The notes beneath the pieces were generated by a model. That model did no database searches, was not told the origin of the DNA, and worked only from the letters and a program-made list of their open reading frames with translations. 64,000 bases of DNA, taken from positions 1,178,001-1,242,000 of the forward strand of contig NZ_CP087588.1 of the NCBI RefSeq assembly GCF_020985305.1, in the 5' to 3' direction. The stretch comes from Croceicoccus sp. Ery15 (GTDB lineage: Bacteria; Pseudomonadota; Alphaproteobacteria; Sphingomonadales; Sphingomonadaceae). This document shows, one piece after another, positions 1 through 7,916 of this stretch (positions are counted from its first letter, which is position 1; every line of letters begins with the position of its first letter). Made by a program: the position numbers and the translations under genes.

Positions 1-1
1 C

Positions 2-1156
2 CGTGACGATCTGGAACGCATCGACGCGCACAGCCGCGAGGCGGCCCGCCTGCGCGCGATCGTCGAAGGCTTGCGTCCCGAAGTGGAGGCGACCGTCGAT
101 CGTCTGCTGGGCCGCACTTTGTTTCTCGATCGCCCGACGCCCGAGCGTTTGACCAAATGGCGCCGCCGCGCACAGCAGGCTGCGGCTGAGCAGGCAGGCT
201 TTGCCTTTCATTCCTATGCCCGCAGCAAGTTCACCGGCATTGTCGAACATCTGGCAGGGCTGATCCATCGCGCCGTCCCGGGAGAGAAGCCTGCCCGCGA
301 AAGCGTGATCGGCGCGCTGGCCGGTCATTTCGAGCGTGAGGGACTGGGCAGCCTCTCCGGCGGAAAGCTGGGCGCGAGCGGGGATGCGATCGATTTCTTC
401 CGCGCACATGATCTGGGCTTTCGCATCCGCCGCCTGCGCCTGTTGGCCCGCCGCCTGTCGCCCAACGACATCGGCGGCACGCTACCCCCGCCCAAGCGCG
501 AGATTGCACGCAAAGCCGTGTATGACGCATTGTCGATCTATACGCGGCTCGACGGGATCGAGGTACTTGGTGACGAATTTCCCGATCTGGCCGGAAAAGT
601 GCTGTCGGAGCCGGATGGGGCCATCGCCCATATCGCAAAAACCCGCGATCTGGCGGCGACCGATCCGCTGGTTGATGCGCTGCTGGTCGAAGGGCTGGCG
701 CAATTGCCGCGCGAGCAGCGGCGGGCAATGTTGCTCGCCTATCTGGGCTTTCCGTTTTACGATATTGCCACGCTGCCCCTGTTGGGCGCGCGCGGCTTTG
801 ACGAGTTCGAGCCGATCAAGATCGACCGCATATCCCCCGAAGACGCGTCCGCCATCCGGCCCGGCGGCGCCTCCACCTGCCTACGCGGGATCGAGTTCTA
901 TAATTTCGGGGCCTTCTTCAGCCGCGCCTATCGCGAAAACGATTATCTGTGGGGCAGGTTGCATGGCGCGGACCGGATGATCGACATCGTCGCCTCTACG
1001 CTGGAGCCCGAACAGACCCTGCCCGAAACCACGCTGACCGCCATCAGGCGTAAGGCTTTTCTTGCAATTCTGGACGAAGAGGAAAAGGCCGGACTGTGCC
1101 GCAAATCACTGATCCACACATTGCGGGCCGAGGTCGAGGAAAAGCTCCGCGCCTGA
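2..1156 (+). CDS. Patatin-like protein, C-terminal part (cut by window edge)
   Basis: The frame is open to the first bases of the window, so this is the last 384 residues of a longer protein. The sequence is alpha-helical and charged and resembles the C-terminal (DUF3376-type) region of patatin-related proteins, large alphaproteobacterial proteins with an N-terminal patatin lipid acyl hydrolase domain. The catalytic GxSxG/DGG part would lie upstream and cannot be seen, so the enzymatic role is inferred. A TTG at position 71 could be read as a start, but coding clearly continues upstream. The gene converges on dnaJ with only 12 bp between the stop codons. The family call rests on recognition of the C-terminal pattern and is moderate. 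Confidence 0.6.
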   Translation, partial: RDDLERIDAHSREAARLRAIVEGLRPEVEATVDRLLGRTLFLDRPTPERLTKWRRRAQQAAAEQAGFAFHSYARSKFTGIVEHLAGLIHRAVPGEKPARESVIGALAGHFEREGLGSLSGGKLGASGDAIDFFRAHDLGFRIRRLRLLARRLSPNDIGGTLPPPKREIARKAVYDALSIYTRLDGIEVLGDEFPDLAGKVLSEPDGAIAHIAKTRDLAATDPLVDALLVEGLAQLPREQRRAMLLAYLGFPFYDIATLPLLGARGFDEFEPIKIDRISPEDASAIRPGGASTCLRGIEFYNFGAFFSRAYRENDYLWGRLHGADRMIDIVASTLEPEQTLPETTLTAIRRKAFLAILDEEEKAGLCRKSLIHTLRAEVEEKLRA

Positions 1157-1168
1157 CCCGCGGTCAGA

Positions 1169-2293
1169 TCAAAGCTTGCTCCAGCCAGACTTGATCCGCT
1201 CGAAAAAACCCATCGCGTCGGGGCACTGGGCCTTGGTCTCGCTCTGCTGGAATTCGCGCAGCAGTTCCTTTTGCTTCGACGACAGCTTTCGCGGGGTTTC
1301 GACCTGAATGTCGACCACCAGATCGCCGCGGCCGCGCCCTTGCAACACGGGCATGCCGTCACCGCGCTTGCGCAATTGCTCGCCCGACTGGACGCCGGCG
1401 GGAATGTTCACCGTAATCCATTCGCCATCCAGCCCCGGCAGGCTGACCGTGCCGCCCAGCGCTGCCTTGGTAAAAGTGATCGGAACCTTGGTGAACAGGT
1501 TGGTCCCGTCGCGTTCGAACACTTGGTGACGGCGAACATGCATGAAAATGTAAAGATCGCCCGCAGGCGCACCTTGCGGTCCCGCCTCACCCTTGCCGGA
1601 CAGCCGGATACGCGTGCCGGTTTCGACGCCGGGCGGTATCGTGATGTCGAGGTTCTGAACCTTGTCCACGCGCCCTTCCCCCCGACAGGCGCTGCACGGC
1701 GTTTCGATAACTTCGCCGCGTCCGTGGCAAGTGGGGCATGGCCGTTCGACCACGAAGAAGCCCTGCTGCGCGCGGACCTTGCCAAAGCCGCCGCAGGTTT
1801 CGCAGCCACGCTTGCCCGTGCCGGGTTCGGCGCCCGAACCGCTGCATGGCTCGCAGGTTTGCGAGACTTCGATCGAAATCTCGGCATCCTTGCCATGGAA
1901 CGCCTCTTCCAGCGTAATTTCCATGTCATAGCGCAGGTCCGCACCGCGACGCGGTCGTCCGCCACCGGCACCGCCGCCAAAGGCAGAACCGAAGATCGTC
2001 TCGAAAATATCGCCAATGTCGGAAAAACCCTGACCGCCGCCCTGGCCACCGCCACTCGCCGCCTGTTCATATGCCTCGTGACCGAACCGGTCATAGGCGG
2101 CGCGCTTTTGCGGGTCTTTCAGACAGTCATAGGCGCGGCTGATCGCCTTGAATCGCGCCTCGGCATCGGCATCGCCCGGATTGCGGTCCGGGTGAAAGCG
2201 CATGGCCAGCTTGCGATAGGCGGACTTGATCGTCTTGTCGTCCGCCGAACGCTCGACTTCCAGCAATTCGTAAAAGTCGACTTCGGTTTCCAC
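1169..2293 (-). CDS. dnaJ: Chaperone protein DnaJ
   Basis: Hsp40 co-chaperone that delivers unfolded substrates to DnaK and stimulates its ATPase. The J domain occupies about residues 1-70 with the HPD motif at 34-36. A Gly/Phe-rich linker follows, then four CxxCxGxG zinc-binding repeats ([32 protein letters not shown]), then the substrate-binding C-terminal domains. The length (374 aa) is normal for type I DnaJ. The start is GTG at 2293, four bases after a GGAGG ribosome-binding site; no better start exists nearby. The gene lies 249 bp downstream of dnaK on the same strand and may also have its own heat-shock promoter (see 2433-2459). Confidence 0.98.
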   Translation of the reverse strand: METEVDFYELLEVERSADDKTIKSAYRKLAMRFHPDRNPGDADAEARFKAISRAYDCLKDPQKRAAYDRFGHEAYEQAASGGGQGGGQGFSDIGDIFETIFGSAFGGGAGGGRPRRGADLRYDMEITLEEAFHGKDAEISIEVSQTCEPCSGSGAEPGTGKRGCETCGGFGKVRAQQGFFVVERPCPTCHGRGEVIETPCSACRGEGRVDKVQNLDITIPPGVETGTRIRLSGKGEAGPQGAPAGDLYIFMHVRRHQVFERDGTNLFTKVPITFTKAALGGTVSLPGLDGEWITVNIPAGVQSGEQLRKRGDGMPVLQGRGRGDLVVDIQVETPRKLSSKQKELLREFQQSETKAQCPDAMGFFERIKSGWSKL

Positions 2294-2432
2294 TCAGCCT
2301 CCGTAACGTCCGGCCCGCGCCCTGCGGTACCGGATCGGCAAATCATCCAACATTGCGCGAGAAACGACCCGCCCCGCGATCGCGCATTACAATGGCAGCA
2401 ACCCCATACGATCACAGCGCCGGGCCGCATCG

Positions 2433-2459
2433 AAATAGACCCGCAGGCCTATCGGCAAG
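2433..2459 (-). promoter_or_regulatory. Possible RpoH-type promoter for dnaJ
   Basis: On the minus strand, CTTG (2456-2459) and TCTATTT (2433-2439) are separated by 16 bp. The alphaproteobacterial RpoH consensus is CTTG-N17-CYTATNT, so this has 6 of 7 matches in the -10 with a spacer one base short. It lies about 140 bp upstream of dnaJ and would allow dnaJ transcription independent of dnaK. The match is weaker than the one before dnaK. Confidence 0.4.
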
Positions 2460-2479
2460 GTTAACAGGGCGGGTTAACC
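2459..2479. repeat. Perfect inverted repeat between dnaK and dnaJ
   Basis: GGTTAAC, seven bases, GTTAACC: a perfect 7-bp inverted repeat in the 249-bp dnaK-dnaJ gap, directly abutting the -35 element of the possible dnaJ promoter. There is no T-tract, so it is not a classic terminator. It could be an operator or an mRNA processing or stabilising hairpin. No binding protein can be assigned. Confidence 0.5.
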
Positions 2480-2542
2480 GTGTGTTGCCTAATAGACCTG
2501 CGGGCCGGTTTTCAAGTCCGCACCCGCAAGGGGCGCGGATCG

Positions 2543-4477
2543 TTACGCCGGTTTATTGTCGTCGCCGTCGCCGTCGACTTCCGAAAATTCGGCGTCCACG
2601 ACGTCCTCGTTGGCTGCATCCGCTTCGGGCGCACCCTCGGCGGCAGAGCCTGCCTCTGCCTGCTGCTTTTCGTAAATCGCCTGCCCCATCTTCATCGCCT
2701 TTTCGGCAAGGGCCTGCGACTTGGCGTTGATGTCGTCGACATCCTCGCCCTCAAGCGCGGTCTTGGTCTCGGCAATGGCGGCCTCGATCTCGGACTTGAG
2801 GCCCGCGTCGATCTTGTCGCCATTTTCCTTCAACTGCTGCTCGGTCGAATGGACAAGGCTGTCGGCCTGGTTACGTGCCTCGGCACGCGACTTGCGCTGC
2901 TTGTCTTCCTCGGCGAACTTCTCGGCGTCCTGCACCATCTGGTCGATGTCGGAATCCGACAGACCGCCCGATGCCTGAATGCGGATCTGCTGTTCCTTGC
3001 CGGTGCCCTTGTCCTTGGCGGACACGTTCACAATGCCGTTGGCGTCGATGTCGAAGGTCACTTCGATCTGCGGCACGCCGCGCGGTGCGGGCGGAATGCC
3101 GACCAGATCGAACTGGCCCAGCAGCTTGTTGTCCGCCGCCATCTCGCGCTCACCCTGGAACACGCGGATCGTCACGGCCTGCTGATTGTCATCAGCCGTC
3201 GAATAGACCTGCGATTTCTTCGTCGGGATCGTGGTGTTGCGGTCGATCATCTTGGTCATGATGCCGCCCAGCGTCTCGATACCCAGCGACAGCGGGGTCA
3301 CGTCGAGCAGCAGCACGTCCTTCACATCGCCCTGCAGGACGCCCGCCTGAATGGCAGCGCCCATGGCCACGACTTCATCGGGGTTCACGCCCGTGTGCGG
3401 TTCCTTGCCGAAGAAGTTCTTCACCACTTCGCGCACCTTGGGCATGCGGGTCATGCCGCCCACCAGAACGACGTCGTCGATTTCCTTGGCGGACACGCCC
3501 GCGTCGGCCAGCGCTTTCTTGCACGGCTCCAGCGTGCGCTGGATCAGGCGGTCGACCAGACGCTCCAGATCGGCGCGGCTGATGTTCTCCACCAAGTGCA
3601 GCGGGGTCGTGCTGCCGCCTTCCATGCGGGCGGTGATGAACGGCAGGTTCACTTCAGTGGTCTGCGCGCTCGACAGCTCGATCTTGGCCTTTTCAGCAGC
3701 TTCCTTCAGACGCTGCAGGGCCAGCTTGTCCTTCTTGAGGTCCATGCCTTCCTTCTTCTGGAAGGCTTCGGCCAGATATTCGACGATCGCGCTGTCGAAA
3801 TCCTCACCGCCAAGGAAGGTGTCGCCATTGGTCGACTTCACCTCGAACACGCCGTCCCCAATCTCGAGGATCGAGATGTCGAACGTACCGCCGCCAAGGT
3901 CGTAAACGGCAATGGTCTTGCCGTCATTCTTGTCGAGGCCATAGGCCAGAGCCGCCGCGGTCGGCTCGTTGATGATGCGCAGCACTTCAAGGCCCGCGAT
4001 CTGGCCGGCATCCTTGGTCGCCTGGCGCTGCGCGTCGTTGAAATATGCAGGGACCGTGATCACGGCCTGCGTGACGGTCTCGCCCAAAAAGCTCTCGGCG
4101 GTTTCCTTCATCTTCTGCAGGGTGAAGGCCGAAATCTGCGAGGGGGAGTAATCTTCGCCGCCCGCCTTAACCCATGCGTCGCCGTTCTTGCCCTTGACGA
4201 TGTCATAGGGGACCAGCTCCATGTCCTTCTTGGTCATGGGGTCTTCGAAACGGCGGCCGATCAGGCGCTTGACCGCAAAGATCGTATTGTCGGGATTGGT
4301 CACCGCCTGACGCTTGGCAGGCTGGCCGATCAGACGCTCGCCATCCTTGGTAAAAGCGACGATCGATGGCGTGGTGCGCGCGCCCTCGGAATTCTCGATC
4401 ACCTTGGGCTTGTCGCCATCCATCACTGCCACGCAGCTGTTGGTCGTGCCGAGGTCGATACCGATAACTTTAGCCAT
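2543..4477 (-). CDS. dnaK: Chaperone protein DnaK (Hsp70)
   Basis: ATP-dependent Hsp70 chaperone acting with DnaJ and GrpE in the cytoplasm. It opens with the actin-like ATPase phosphate-binding motif (IDLGTTNS at about residues 6-13) and has the second phosphate motif (DLGGGTFD). The substrate-binding domain and helical lid follow, and the tail is acidic. The length of 644 aa is as expected. The ATG at 4477 is preceded by GGTGGA at a spacing of 10. It is the first gene of dnaK-dnaJ and is driven by a clear RpoH promoter (4572-4599). The transcript leader can form two small hairpins (4525-4550). No CIRCE element is visible here although hrcA lies nearby. Confidence 0.99.
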   Translation of the reverse strand: MAKVIGIDLGTTNSCVAVMDGDKPKVIENSEGARTTPSIVAFTKDGERLIGQPAKRQAVTNPDNTIFAVKRLIGRRFEDPMTKKDMELVPYDIVKGKNGDAWVKAGGEDYSPSQISAFTLQKMKETAESFLGETVTQAVITVPAYFNDAQRQATKDAGQIAGLEVLRIINEPTAAALAYGLDKNDGKTIAVYDLGGGTFDISILEIGDGVFEVKSTNGDTFLGGEDFDSAIVEYLAEAFQKKEGMDLKKDKLALQRLKEAAEKAKIELSSAQTTEVNLPFITARMEGGSTTPLHLVENISRADLERLVDRLIQRTLEPCKKALADAGVSAKEIDDVVLVGGMTRMPKVREVVKNFFGKEPHTGVNPDEVVAMGAAIQAGVLQGDVKDVLLLDVTPLSLGIETLGGIMTKMIDRNTTIPTKKSQVYSTADDNQQAVTIRVFQGEREMAADNKLLGQFDLVGIPPAPRGVPQIEVTFDIDANGIVNVSAKDKGTGKEQQIRIQASGGLSDSDIDQMVQDAEKFAEEDKQRKSRAEARNQADSLVHSTEQQLKENGDKIDAGLKSEIEAAIAETKTALEGEDVDDINAKSQALAEKAMKMGQAIYEKQQAEAGSAAEGAPEADAANEDVVDAEFSEVDGDGDDNKPA

Positions 4478-4524
4478 TGAGTAAATTCCACCCTTCTACT
4501 TGCGGACACCGCGTTTGGCACACT

Positions 4525-4550
4525 CCCCATCGGGGCAAGCGAGCGCTTGC
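4525..4550 (-). other. Two small hairpins in the dnaK leader
   Basis: Within the predicted 5' untranslated region of dnaK are two adjacent inverted repeats: GCAAGCG-AG-CGCTTGC (4535-4550) and CCCC-ATC-GGGG (4525-4535, sharing one base). They lie 48-73 bases before the start codon. They could influence leader folding or stability; nothing shows they cover the ribosome-binding site. Confidence 0.4.
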
Positions 4551-4571
4551 GGCTCTTCGATTGTGGGGGCG

Positions 4572-4599
4572 ATATAGGGGCGGTTTTCGGTGGCACAAG
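4572..4599 (-). promoter_or_regulatory. RpoH (sigma-32) heat-shock promoter of dnaK
   Basis: On the minus strand, CTTG (4596-4599), a spacer of exactly 17 bp, and CCTATAT (4572-4578) match the alphaproteobacterial RpoH consensus CTTG-N17-CYTATNT at every defined position. Read by the enterobacterial rule it is also good (CTTG, then CCCCTATAT after 13 bases counted from the hexamer). It lies about 95 bp before the dnaK ATG in the divergent region with the PCuAC gene. Confidence 0.8.
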
Positions 4600-4658
4600 T
4601 CTGCAAGGCCGCCTATCTGGCCGCCATCACCAATTGCGTTCAAGGAACCGGCTTTATC

Positions 4659-5222
4659 ATGCGATCCTGTACCACATTGCTCTGGCTGGCTGCCGCAGCC
4701 CTTCCCCTTGCCGCTTGCGGAGACAGCACGCCCGCCGATGACGCGGCGCAACAGGACGCCGCCGCGCCCGCGCAGCTTGGCATGGTGCTGTACAATGCCG
4801 CCATCCGCCTTCCCGCCGTGTCGGGCCGTCCGGCCGGTGCCTATTTCACGCTGCAATCGTTGCGGGATGAACCCGTGCGCATCGCGGGCGTCGATGTGAC
4901 CGGAGCGGGAGAGGCCGAACTGCATGAAACGAAAGTGGTCGACGGCATTTCGATGATGGCGGCAGCAGGCACGATCGTGCTGGAGCCACGCGAAACCGTG
5001 CAATTCGCACCCGGCGGTTTTCATGTGATGCTGTTCGATATCGATCCCGCGCTAGTCGCGGGGGGCACGACCGATCTGACGCTGACACTGGAAAACGGCG
5101 ACAAGATTTCGGCGACAGCGCAGATCGTCGGACCCGCCGATCCGCTGCCCGCAGCGCTTGAAGGCGCAAAGGAAGCCATGCCCGCCATGGACCATTCTGC
5201 GCATGAAGGAATGGCGCACTGA
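4659..5222 (+). CDS. PCuAC-family copper chaperone, lipoprotein
   Basis: Periplasmic copper chaperone of the PCuAC (DUF461) family, which delivers Cu(I) to the CuA site of cytochrome c oxidase. The first 20 residues form a lipoprotein signal ending in the lipobox LAAC, so the protein should be lipid-anchored. The core has a conserved His in LHETKVVDGISMM, the paired Met, and the GGFHVML motif, the family's copper ligands. The tail is His/Met-rich (AMDHSAHEGMAH) and may add copper sites. The start is the ATG at 4659; an upstream GTG at 4590 would add a non-signal extension and overlap the dnaK promoter, so it was rejected. It is divergent from dnaK. Confidence 0.85.
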   Translation: MRSCTTLLWLAAAALPLAACGDSTPADDAAQQDAAAPAQLGMVLYNAAIRLPAVSGRPAGAYFTLQSLRDEPVRIAGVDVTGAGEAELHETKVVDGISMMAAAGTIVLEPRETVQFAPGGFHVMLFDIDPALVAGGTTDLTLTLENGDKISATAQIVGPADPLPAALEGAKEAMPAMDHSAHEGMAH

Positions 5223-5230
5223 GTACGCCC

Positions 5231-5722
5231 GTGCGATCACATGCCTGCCCTGTCGGCGGCACACGCGGTCTGACAGACGGCGAAAAGGCGATGGTGGCTT
5301 CCGTCTTCGGAACAGCCATCGACCTCGAACCGGTGACGGTCCGGCGGAGCAAATGGTTTCCGCTACAGCCGCAAAATACGGTGATGGCGCCCTGCGGACA
5401 TATTCATTTTCCGGCCGGCCACACGCAATATTGCGACGATTTTGCTTACGCCTCGCTATTGGCGCAGGGTCTGTTCATTCACGAGATGACACATGTCTGG
5501 CAGGCGCAGCAGCGCGGCAAATACTGGCTGGTGCTGATGCGCCATCCTTTTTGCCGTTACGACTATGCCATAAGGCCCGGCCTGCCGCTCGACCGCTATG
5601 GGATCGAACAACAGGCCGAAATCGTGCGCCATGTTTTTCTGCTGAGACAAGGCCACAAGCTGCACGGCGCGCCGCCGTTGAAGCAGCTTGAAACTATCCT
5701 GCCCTTCGAACCGGTCCGTTAG
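5231..5722 (+). CDS. Vgr-related / eCIS-core-like small protein with HExxH motif
   Basis: A 163-residue protein with HEMTH at residues 84-88 followed by VWQ, the zincin-type HExxH pattern also seen in DUF4157/eCIS-core domains. Sphingomonad proteins of this type are usually labelled 'vgr related', although no Vgr spike fold is visible. Further His and Glu residues (GIEQQAEIVRH) could complete a metal site. No signal peptide is obvious. The start is GTG at 5231, 8 bp after the PCuAC stop; an in-frame stop at 5204 limits extension. It probably shares a transcript with the copper chaperone. Whether it cleaves protein or merely has the fold is unknown. Confidence 0.65.
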   Translation: MRSHACPVGGTRGLTDGEKAMVASVFGTAIDLEPVTVRRSKWFPLQPQNTVMAPCGHIHFPAGHTQYCDDFAYASLLAQGLFIHEMTHVWQAQQRGKYWLVLMRHPFCRYDYAIRPGLPLDRYGIEQQAEIVRHVFLLRQGHKLHGAPPLKQLETILPFEPVR

Positions 5723-5744
5723 GCAGGTTCGGGTTGGCCGGACC

Positions 5745-6005
5745 CTAGCGACAGTCGTTGTCGAGGTATCCTGCGTCGTTATAACCGTCGCACGTATCGT
5801 TCTTGTCGGTGAAATAACCGATCGCACCGCCCGCCGCCGCGCCGACCGCGGCCGAGGTTTCGAGATCGGCACCCGTTACCGCGCTGACACCCGCGCCCGC
5901 CGCCGCGCCCAGCGCCGCGCCTTCGACCGCGTAATTATCCGCGCAGCCAACGGTCGCCAATGCTGCCGTAGCCGCGAGCGGGAGGGTCAATTTCCTGATG
6001 TTCAT
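5745..6005 (-). CDS. Small glycine-zipper lipoprotein
   Basis: An 86-residue protein with a lipoprotein signal ending in the lipobox ATVGC near residue 21. Ala/Gly-rich segments follow (GAALGAAAGAG, GAAAGGAIG), resembling glycine-zipper (YMGG-like) membrane-associated domains. The C-terminus is polar with two cysteines. The start ATG at 6005 is preceded by GCGGAG at a spacing of 8, but that site lies in the 3' arm of a hairpin (6014-6048). It converges with the HExxH gene (22 bp between ends). Its specific function is unknown. Confidence 0.8.
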   Translation of the reverse strand: MNIRKLTLPLAATAALATVGCADNYAVEGAALGAAAGAGVSAVTGADLETSAAVGAAAGGAIGYFTDKNDTCDGYNDAGYLDNDCR

Positions 6006-6048
6006 GGCAAATTCTCCGCATGGGGTAAGTTACCCACCCAATGCGGAG
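6006..6048 (-). promoter_or_regulatory. Hairpin sequestering the Shine-Dalgarno of the small lipoprotein
   Basis: In the transcript of the 5745-6005 gene, CTCCGCAT (complement of 6041-6048) pairs perfectly with ATGCGGAG (complement of 6014-6021), which contains the GGAG ribosome-binding site. An inner stem GGGTA/TACCC with an ACT loop stacks between them. The eight bases AATTTGCC then lead to the ATG. Translation would be blocked until the stem opens, as in RNA thermometers or protein-responsive leaders. The pairing is seen directly; the regulatory role is inferred. Confidence 0.55.
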
Positions 6049-6133
6049 ACCTGCCGAAACGTTCCTGAAAACCCCCGATGCCGTCGCCGGAGCGTGGCGT
6101 TCGAAGGTCAGGCCGCTTGCCCGGATGGCCCGA

Positions 6134-6712
6134 TCAGTCCGGCTTTTTCGCGACGCCGACCATGGCGGGGCGCAGCAGACGGTCCTTGATCATGTAACCC
6201 GCCTGCATTTCCTGCACCACAGTGCCGGGTTCGGCATCGTTGGTCGGAATTTCGATCATCGCCTGATGCTGGTTCGGGTCAAGCGGCAGACCCTTGGCCG
6301 CGATCCGGCTGATCCCGTGCGAAGCGAAAACCTTGTCGATTTCGCGCCCTGTGGCTTCGATACCCGCGATCAGGCCCTTCCACTTCTCATCCTCGCGCAG
6401 ATCGGCGGGAATGGCGTCGAGCGCACGGGCAAGGTTATCGGACACCGACAGTATATCGCGGGCAAAACCGGTCGCGGCATAGGCGCGGGCGTCGGCGATT
6501 TCCTTTTCCATCCGGCGGCGCAGATTCTGCGTGTCGGCGCGGGCATAAAGCACTTGCTGCTTCGCCTCGTCCAGTTCGGCACCCAGCTTGGCCAGCGCCT
6601 CGTCGACGCTTTCTTCCGGGTTGTCGCCAGCGTTTTCGTTCTCGATCATGTCCTCGGGAACGCCCTTCAATTCGTTCTCGACTGCTTCGTCGCGCGTTTT
6701 GTCGTCGCTCAT
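6134..6712 (-). CDS. grpE: Nucleotide exchange factor GrpE
   Basis: Releases ADP from DnaK and so resets the chaperone cycle. The 192-residue protein has an acidic disordered N-terminus, a long coiled-coil dimerisation helix (about residues 35-90, running into RRRMEKEIADARAYA) and the C-terminal beta domain with AKGLPLDPNQHQAMIEI and GYMIKDRLLRPAMVGV. It lies 75 bp downstream of hrcA on the same strand, the common alphaproteobacterial hrcA-grpE order. No separate RpoH promoter was found in the gap, so it probably depends on transcription from upstream of hrcA. Confidence 0.97.
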   Translation of the reverse strand: MSDDKTRDEAVENELKGVPEDMIENENAGDNPEESVDEALAKLGAELDEAKQQVLYARADTQNLRRRMEKEIADARAYAATGFARDILSVSDNLARALDAIPADLREDEKWKGLIAGIEATGREIDKVFASHGISRIAAKGLPLDPNQHQAMIEIPTNDAEPGTVVQEMQAGYMIKDRLLRPAMVGVAKKPD

Positions 6713-6787
6713 GGCGCTGTTTCTGTTCCTGACTGTCTCGAAAAAATCCCTGTCGCCAAACCGGTTACCAGGGGGAAAAGATCCCGC

Positions 6788-7849
6788 CTAGCGCCCCGCA
6801 TGGCCCACGCGCGCATCCAGGCTGAGGCCAAGGCTGCGCGCGGTGAAATCCACCATGGGGACTAGGCGCGCGTAATTCAACCGCGTCGGCCCGATCACGC
6901 CCACCACGCCGATCACCTTCCCCTCGCGGTCGCGATAGGGCGAGGCAATGACCGACGAACCTGAAAGCGAGAACAGCTTGTTCTCGGACCCTATGAAAAT
7001 CCGCGCCCCGTCAGCCTCGCGCGCATTGTCGAGCAGGGCGGCGACCTGTTCGCTGCGTTCGATATCGTCGATCAGCATGCGAACGCGTTCCAGATCGCCC
7101 ACCGCGCTTTCGTCCAGCAGGTTCGCTTGTCCGCGCACGATCAGCACCGGACGGCGCGCCGCATCCTCGCTCCACACGGCAAGGCCGCGCTCCACAAGAT
7201 CGCGCGCGGCAGCGTCCAGTTCGGCGCGCTCGTCGGCGATTTCGCGATGCATGGCGCGCGCAGCCTCGGCCAGAGTGCGGCCCTGCAACCGCGCGGTGAT
7301 GTAATTGCCGGCCTGCACCAGTGCGGCAGGATCGGTTCCGGCGGCCAGCGGGACAACGCGGTTCTCGACATCGCCGTCCTCTCCCACCAGCACGGCCAAT
7401 GCGCGGTCGTCGCCCAAAGGCACCAGACTCATCTGCTGGAGGCGCGGTTCACGCGCGGGGACCATGACTACGCCTGCACAGGCAGACAGGCTGGACAACA
7501 GCGCCGAGGTCCGCGCCAGAGCCGTTTCGACCGGCCCATTGCCCGACAATTCCCGTTCGATCGCGGTGCGTTCGGCGGCGCTCGGCTCTGCCACCTGCAT
7601 CATCCCGTCGACGAACAGGCGTAGCCCCGTCTCGGTCGGCAATCGTCCCGCGCTGGTATGCGGCGCGGCCAGCAGGCCCAGCCGCTCCAGATCGGCCATG
7701 ACCGACCGGATCGATGCCGGAGACAGGTCCAGCCCGCCCGCAAGGCTCTTCGACCCGACTGGCTGGCCGTCACCCAGATAGCCTTCGACGACGAGACGGA
7801 AAATCTCGCGCGCACGATCGGACAGTTCGAGGAGCGGCGGGCCTGGCAT
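6788..7849 (-). CDS. hrcA: Heat-inducible transcription repressor HrcA
   Basis: Repressor that binds CIRCE elements (TTAGCACTC-N9-GAGTGCTAA) and usually controls groESL in alphaproteobacteria. The N-terminal winged helix (about residues 8-75) includes VGSKSLAGGLDLSPASIRSVMADLE. The GAF-like and dimerisation regions follow, including LPLGDDR-type and VVGVIGPTRLNYARL sequences. The length of 353 aa is normal. The ATG at 7849 has no good ribosome-binding site (GATCACCCTT before it), so translation may be weak or the message nearly leaderless. No CIRCE copy was seen in this window, so its target should lie elsewhere. The gene starts 67 bp downstream of the end of the DPP IV gene. Confidence 0.96.
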   Translation of the reverse strand: MPGPPLLELSDRAREIFRLVVEGYLGDGQPVGSKSLAGGLDLSPASIRSVMADLERLGLLAAPHTSAGRLPTETGLRLFVDGMMQVAEPSAAERTAIERELSGNGPVETALARTSALLSSLSACAGVVMVPAREPRLQQMSLVPLGDDRALAVLVGEDGDVENRVVPLAAGTDPAALVQAGNYITARLQGRTLAEAARAMHREIADERAELDAAARDLVERGLAVWSEDAARRPVLIVRGQANLLDESAVGDLERVRMLIDDIERSEQVAALLDNAREADGARIFIGSENKLFSLSGSSVIASPYRDREGKVIGVVGVIGPTRLNYARLVPMVDFTARSLGLSLDARVGHAGR

Positions 7850-7916
7850 AAGGGTGATCTAGGAAGTGCGAACCGATCGCTCAACCGGATTCGTCACCCT
7901 GCCGCTCGGATACGGC

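Noticed and set aside
2459..2479. Possible CtrA site in the TTAAC palindrome
   Set aside because: CtrA needs TTAA-N7-TTAA; here the TTAA boxes are nine bases apart.
2480..4480. 666-codon plus-strand open frame opposite dnaK
   Set aside because: Mirror of dnaK in GC-rich DNA; composition is Arg/His/Leu-rich and matches no family.
4478..4658. Search for CIRCE upstream of dnaK
   Set aside because: The TTGGCACACTC segment does not continue into the GAGTGCTAA half; no CIRCE here or before hrcA.
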